Below are positions 58,903-64,000 of a stretch of 64,000 nt of DNA, piece after piece; the stretch's first letter is position 1; each line of letters opens with the position of its first letter. A program made the position numbers and the translations under genes. Below the pieces are notes generated by a model. The model ran no database searches, was not told where the DNA came from, and saw only the letters and a list, made by a program, of their open reading frames with translations. The DNA is from Rhynchosporium graminicola (Eukaryota > Ascomycota > Leotiomycetes > Helotiales > Ploettnerulaceae), in assembly GCA_900074885.1 (NCBI GenBank), contig FJUW01000024.1, forward strand, positions 62,001-126,000. The letters are read 5' to 3'.

Positions 58903-61900
58903 TTAGTAATATCTCGTTTATACTAATAGTCTAGTAGTTCTTCTATATTATATTCTACGAGTAGGTTGACTAGTTCAGCGTATATCTTCGGGGCTAGTAG
59001 TACTCCCGGTAGTGCTTTTTCTAATAAGGATATATAGAATGTCGGGAATATTTTCTTTATTATAGCTAGTAGCTAGAGTTTATAATTTAAAGGTCCTTTG
59101 ACTCGTTTGATTTTAAATAGTCCAAGTTTCTTATAGTTTAGCTTATTACTTAGTCTCTATATATTAATGTTTTTCTATAGAAAGTAAACCTTATTCCCTT
59201 CCTATAGTGTTAGCTCCTAATTACGATTCTTATTATAGTAGTGCGTATTCTTCTCTGCTATAAACTAGAGTTCCTCTGCGAGTTCCTTATAGAGGTCCTA
59301 GATATTCCGGACCTAGATGCGAGCTATATTATTATTCTTAATTATTAAGTTAGGTTCTCTATAGGCGATAGGTTTATAACTGTAATTTGCGAAGAATAAT
59401 ATAACTTTTATTATTTCCGTAGTTAAGCTATTATATATAAATTCTACTAATAGTAGTAGTTCTACCTAATTATTTTATTAATAGTTAATATAATAGCGTA
59501 AGTATACTTTAACTACTTGATTTATTCTTTTATTTCCTCTATTAGTTTAAGGATAGAAAGCTATTAATAGTTTCCGTTTAGTTCCTAGGAACTCTATTAA
59601 AGTATTCTAGAACTTTGATATAAATAACTTATCTCGATCTGATATGATTTCTTCGGGTACTCTATGCTTAGAGATTACTTCCTTAAGGTATACTTATGCT
59701 AGGTATTCGGCTATAAGAGTGGATAAGACTAGTACTAAGATCATATACTTAGTAAGTCTTTCTATAATAATAAGTATTATATTATAGCTAACTCCTGTGA
59801 CCGGGTCCTTCGATAGCAGTAATAGCCCTATGAAGTCCTATGATATTGATTTCTAAGATATTAGTAGTATTAGTACTATAATTATCTACTTATAAGGTGT
59901 ATATCAGGAAGACTTATTCCTAATATAGGTATTATAGTTAGCTAGTATTTCTTTAACTACTTAGCGGAGTCCTTCCGACTAGTAGTTTCTTAAAATCCTT
60001 AGATACGTCCTTCGTATCCCTTAGTATCTATACGCGGGAAGCTCGTGTTATTCTTTAACGTATACTTTTACTAAGCTTAGCGGAAGCTAAATTTTCCTAT
60101 TAACTCGTATAATACTATTCTTAATTATATTCCTTATAATAAGTTCCTTAGTCTTATCTAGGGATATTCTGTCCTTCTTCTAGGCCTCCTTTAAAGTATT
60201 ATACTAAGGTCCCTTAATTTCTTACTTAATTATAGTAGCTTCTCGGACGTTAATAACTATATCTCTATTATCTAGCTATTTAAGTAAGGCGGTCTTATTA
60301 TAGACCTTATCGTTCTTATAACTTAGTAATCTGCTTAGAGTATCTACTCGTGTATTATCTTTTCCTTATATATACTTAATAACTAAGTTAAAAGAGGCGA
60401 GTTCCTCTGACTATCGAGCTAATCGACGATTATCTAAGACCTTAGTAGTTATAAAGGTTCGGAGATTTATATAGTCGATATAGATAATAACTAGGAACTT
60501 AGCTCCTTATAAGTATATTTTCTAGTATTTAAGTACTTTAATAATCGCTATAAGTTCTTTCTTATAGATATTATAATTCTATTCGGCCGGAGATATTTTC
60601 TCTGAAAAGTAAGCGATTAGGTATAGTCGTCTTTTGTTATCTCGCTGCAGGTATACTGCGCTAGTATAGGTATCGGAGGTATCTGTTTCTATTATACTTT
60701 CTTTCTCTTTATCGAAACTATATAAGATTAGTTCTTTTATGAATTCTTTCTTAATTTTCTGAAAAGCTTCCTTATACTAGCTAGTCTAAGTGAAAGGAAC
60801 GCCCTTCCTTATTAAACTCGTGAGTAGTTCGGCTATCTTAGAATAGTTTCTAATAAACTATTAGCAGAAGTTAGCGAAACCTAACTATAACTATATATCC
60901 TTAATATTCTTTAGTAATTCTTATTCCTTTATAGCTCTGATTTTCTCTAGGTTAATACTTATCTCTCTTAAGCGAATAATATATCTTAAGAAAGTGACTT
61001 ACTTAACTAAGAATTTATATTTCGATATCTTTAGTCTAGAATCTACTTTACGTAATGCTTCTATAATTTAGGTAATATAGCTCTAGTGTGCCTCGATAGT
61101 CTCCGAGTATACTAGGATATTATCTAGGTAGTATATAGCGAATTTCTTAATAAAGTCCTTAAGAATATTATTATTCTATCTTTAATATATAGCTAGAGTA
61201 TTAGTTAAGCTAAATAGTATTACTATATATTCCTATAGCCCTAAGGGTAATATAAAAGTAGTCTTCTACTCGTATCCCTCCTTAATTCGGATTAAATTAA
61301 ACGTATTATATTAGTCTAACTTAGTATATATCTTTACTCTAGCTAGCTTATCCTACAGGTACTAAGTATTTAGTAAAAGGTATATATCTCTTATAGTTCT
61401 ATTATTAATTATCTAATAGTCTCCGTAAGGTCTCCCTTTAGGATCTCCTACTTTCTTAACTACTAGTATATTAATAGCGCATAGTAACTTAGATTTCCGA
61501 ATCTATCCTTTCTTTATACTTAACTCCTAATACTCCTTAAGTATCCTTATAGTATTATAGTTATAGTAGCGAAGTTTCTCTATAATAAGTATAAATCTAT
61601 CCTTAAAGTTTATTTCATAATCCTAGGGTTTATACTCAGGTAGAGCCCTTATATCTTACGGATCCTCGAATAATTTCGAGAACTTCTTATATAGTTCGAG
61701 TAGCTATTCCCGAATATCATCTATCTGACTAAGATAATTCCTAGATTCTATCTAACTAGGAACCTGACTTAACTAGCTAGAGTCTATCGGCGTTATTATT
61801 AAGGAGGCGGCGCTAGCTTCTTATTTACTAGCTAGTTAACTATATTTATATTTATAATTATTAAACATGACTTTCTTAGTTACTTAGTTTACGCTAGGAT

Positions 61901-62300
61901 TATAGTTATATAGCTATAACATTCCTAATACGATATCGTATTATCTAGTAAGTATAATATCGAAGTAAAGCGTTTCTTCGTATCTATTAATAACTATTTT
62001 TATTCCTCTTATTCTTCTGCGGACTTATCCGTTTGATCCGGCGCCTTTTTTATCTAGTAAGATAAAGCAGTATAGTTTCGGGTTAATAGCAGTAGGAATA
62101 TTCTATTTCTCGATAAAAGTTAGATTTATAAAACGTCTTATAGCTCCTGAATTAATAAGTACTTTTATCTTAATACTATTTATTATAACTAGTAAGATTA
62201 ACTAATCGAACTCTCTAGTAGCAGTAAGCTCTAAGTATAGTAGTTCTATTACGGAGTAATCACGTGCTTCTTTAATAATTCTCCCTATCGTTTTATCTAA
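58903..62300 (-). pseudogene. Element 2 pol remnant
   Basis: Minus-strand reverse transcriptase with the catalytic box reading Y-L-D-N (YYLDNILVYSETIEAH, about 61,135-61,088). RNase H and integrase regions lie further left. The integrase tail is VYFLQKNINIQRLSNKLNYK (about 59,190), followed by FPTFYISLLEKALPG. The chromodomain starts at 58,930-58,908 and continues, in frame, at 52,164 downward once element 1 and one copy of the target duplication are removed. Confidence 0.85.
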
Positions 62301-63897
62301 CTAGGTCCTAAGGCCGGGTTCATAAGTAATTAGAGTATAAGGTATATAATAATAGAGATTAACCTACCTATAAATCAGATCTAGTACTATTCTTTAATAA
62401 GTAGCTAGTTCTAACGGGTACTATCTTCTCTACTAATAACGTTCCCCTCCTGTTTCCTTAGTAATAGCCTAGGTATTCTTAATTTAAAGGAACTAATCTA
62501 ATTGTTCGAATTCTTTTAGTTCCAGTTCTCCTTCGAGGTTGGCTACATAACGATCTAGTCGTTCCTCGATATCCCCGGTATTAACTTAGAATATAATAGT
62601 AATAGTATCGTAGTAAGTAACGATATAGTCTATACCCGGGTTAGGTATATTATAGGTTTAGTAATATTCTATAAAATCGGGCTTAGTTCTATTATAAACT
62701 TATATTCTTCTTCTATTATTATGATTTCGAAGAGTCTAGTTTTCGTTATTATACGGAAGATTATCGTACAGATAGTTACTTTTATCTATAATATTCTAGC
62801 TTTCTTAGTCTTTATCTAGAAGTTTAATTAAGTTCTCTTCGAATTCTTCGCTAGATTTATAAGCTATAAAGTCCTATAAGCTTTATTCTGCGCTAGAAGC
62901 TTCTCGGTAATCTGGCTTCCTTTCGGCTAGTCCGAACTCTCTCTTGGGTTTATTCTAGGGTTTCCCTTCCTATTTCTTCTTCTGAGAATAATCACAGGCG
63001 AGGTATCCTAGCTTACTATACGTATAGTATAAGCCCTTCTCTTAGCGTTTATCTTTCTTAGCTTAGCCCTTAGATCCTCTTTTTACTCTATCTATTTCTA
63101 TCGGATTATAATAGTTATATTTATTATTCGAGTAAGGTTAGAAATTTCCTTAATATTTACTATATTATTATAGAAATTAAGGTTTCCGGAGGTAAGTAGG
63201 AGTAAAGTATCTTCTTTTTTCTTTCGCTTATTCCTAGATTTATTTATTAATAGTAATAGACGATTTAATCAGGTCTTCTAAGTTATCTAGTTTATTAGTC
63301 CTAGAAAGCTTATTCTTAATATAGTCCTTAAGGCCCCGGTAGTATTAAGCTCTTAATTTATTATCTGTCTAGTTTAACCGCATAGAGTAGCAGTGGAACT
63401 CAGTAGTATATTCGTGAATAGATCCTCGCTATCGAATTCCGAGTAGGTGCTTCTTAGCTTGTTCTTTCTTATTAGGGTCTCTAAAGACTCCTTTAATAGC
63501 TATAGTGAAGCTTACGACGGTTCGAAAGATAACTTAACTCTTTTTAGTTATAGCGGTAGAATAGGCCCTAGTTAGGTATCGATTAATTAAGTAATTACTT
63601 AAGACCGGTTCGATCCAGTGGGCTGCAGTATTACAGAGGAACGAAGTAATCTATAGTACTTTAAGGGAATCTGCTTCGAACTTATCTCTATTAAAAGCAA
63701 GGTATATTTAGTACTAAAGGATAAATTGACCTAAGTTATTACAGTTTTTATAATAGGTATTAGGCAAGTTGACTCGGGGTAAGGTGACTTTATTAATCTT
63801 TTCTATCTTATTAACTTAGGATCCTTCTCTTATAACTAATCCTTCTTTAGGGGCTATTTTATTCTTACTAATAATACTTCAAGTGAGGTACTTAAAG
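62301..63897 (-). pseudogene. Element 2 gag remnant with zinc knuckle
   Basis: The zinc knuckle at about 62,988-63,034 reads YYTYSKLGYLAC. The first two Cys and the His have become Tyr and only the last Cys is left, exactly as in element 1. A charged gag region continues to the right, up to the LTR at 63,898. Confidence 0.75.
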
Positions 63898-64000
63898 TGT
63901 AATATTCCTAGTTCTGACTAGTACGCGGTATATAGGCTTATTAGTTAGTATTAGCTATAAAGTAAAGTAAATAAGAAGTTCGGTTCTTAATTGGAATTAA
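63898..64000 (-). repeat. Element 2 LTR, right (5') copy, cut by window end
   Basis: Starts TGTAATATTCCTAGTTCTGA and matches 50,915 onward through its visible 103 bp; differences are transitions. Confidence 0.85.

Larger units (their letters stand above)
50915..64000 (-). mobile_element. Element 2: Ty3/Gypsy chromovirus, RIP-mutated, interrupted by element 1
   Basis: The left LTR (50,915-51,413) and the start of the right LTR (63,898 onward) are direct repeats. The body lies at 51,414-52,169 and 58,903-63,897, about 5.75 kb once element 1 is removed. Coding is on the minus strand, so the right LTR is the 5' one. A purine tract (GAAGGGGGA) adjoins the left LTR on the minus strand, as expected for the 3' side. 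Gag, zinc knuckle, reverse transcriptase, integrase C-terminus and chromodomain remnants are in the correct order for a Gypsy element. All are broken by TAG/TAA stops. The right end runs out of the window. Confidence 0.88.

Noticed and set aside
63601..63625. tRNA-like GGTTCGATCC box
   Set aside because: No matching arms around it, and it lies inside element 2's decayed gag.
50000..64000. CRISPR array or other regular array in the TA-rich block
   Set aside because: No evenly spaced repeats; the monotony comes from RIP, and the organism is eukaryotic.

Overview
The window is nuclear DNA from a filamentous ascomycete (Pezizomycotina). Genes carry short GT-AG introns of about 46-116 nt, and several products belong to fungal-specific families (AzgA purine permease, fungal ABCC transporter, questin-oxidase-like DUF4243, sedolisin). 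The last 14 kb are retrotransposons full of C-to-T type transitions that turn CA/TG into TA, the footprint of repeat-induced point mutation (RIP). A leotiomycete is my best guess for the class, but the sequence alone does not prove it.

Positions 1-46,500 are ordinary gene-bearing DNA. In order: the 3' part of an FMN-dependent alpha-hydroxy-acid dehydrogenase; a DUF4048-like coiled-coil protein; a DNA-ligase-IV-like protein that keeps the two ends of the family but lacks the catalytic core; an AzgA-type purine permease; a 3.4 kb gene-poor stretch; a membrane-anchored GH16 glucanase-like protein; the mitochondrial translocase subunit Tim22; a broken MFS transporter; a divergent pair of secreted acid-type proteases (sedolisin and pepsin-like); a questin-oxidase-like protein; a PhoD-like phosphoesterase with N-terminal membrane segments; an unassigned 605-aa protein; an ankyrin fragment in a 2.9 kb gap; a secreted alpha-carbonic anhydrase; a full ABCC transporter of eight exons; the splicing factor SNW/Prp45; and a p24-family cargo receptor. 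I rebuilt all exon junctions by hand, and every multi-exon model closes in frame.

Positions 46,500-49,900 are a transition zone. They hold an eroded coding fragment and a 2.1 kb segment bounded by inverted arms of about 197 bp that are roughly 90% alike.

Positions 49,900-64,000 are nested LTR retrotransposons, all with RIP-type decay. A copia-type gag remnant is cut at 50,914 by a Ty3/Gypsy chromovirus on the minus strand (element 2, LTRs from 50,915 and 63,898). Element 2 is itself cut inside its chromodomain by a second Ty3/Gypsy element on the plus strand (element 1, 52,170-58,902), which has 168-bp LTRs and a 5-bp target duplication. Between element 2's chromodomain and its 3' LTR lies an opposite-strand frame that reads as a decayed accessory protein. 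This is the least expected feature of the window.

The genes do not form a biosynthetic cluster or operon. Neighbours are a mixture of housekeeping and secreted or transport functions, and the clearest local pairing is the two secreted proteases transcribed away from each other.
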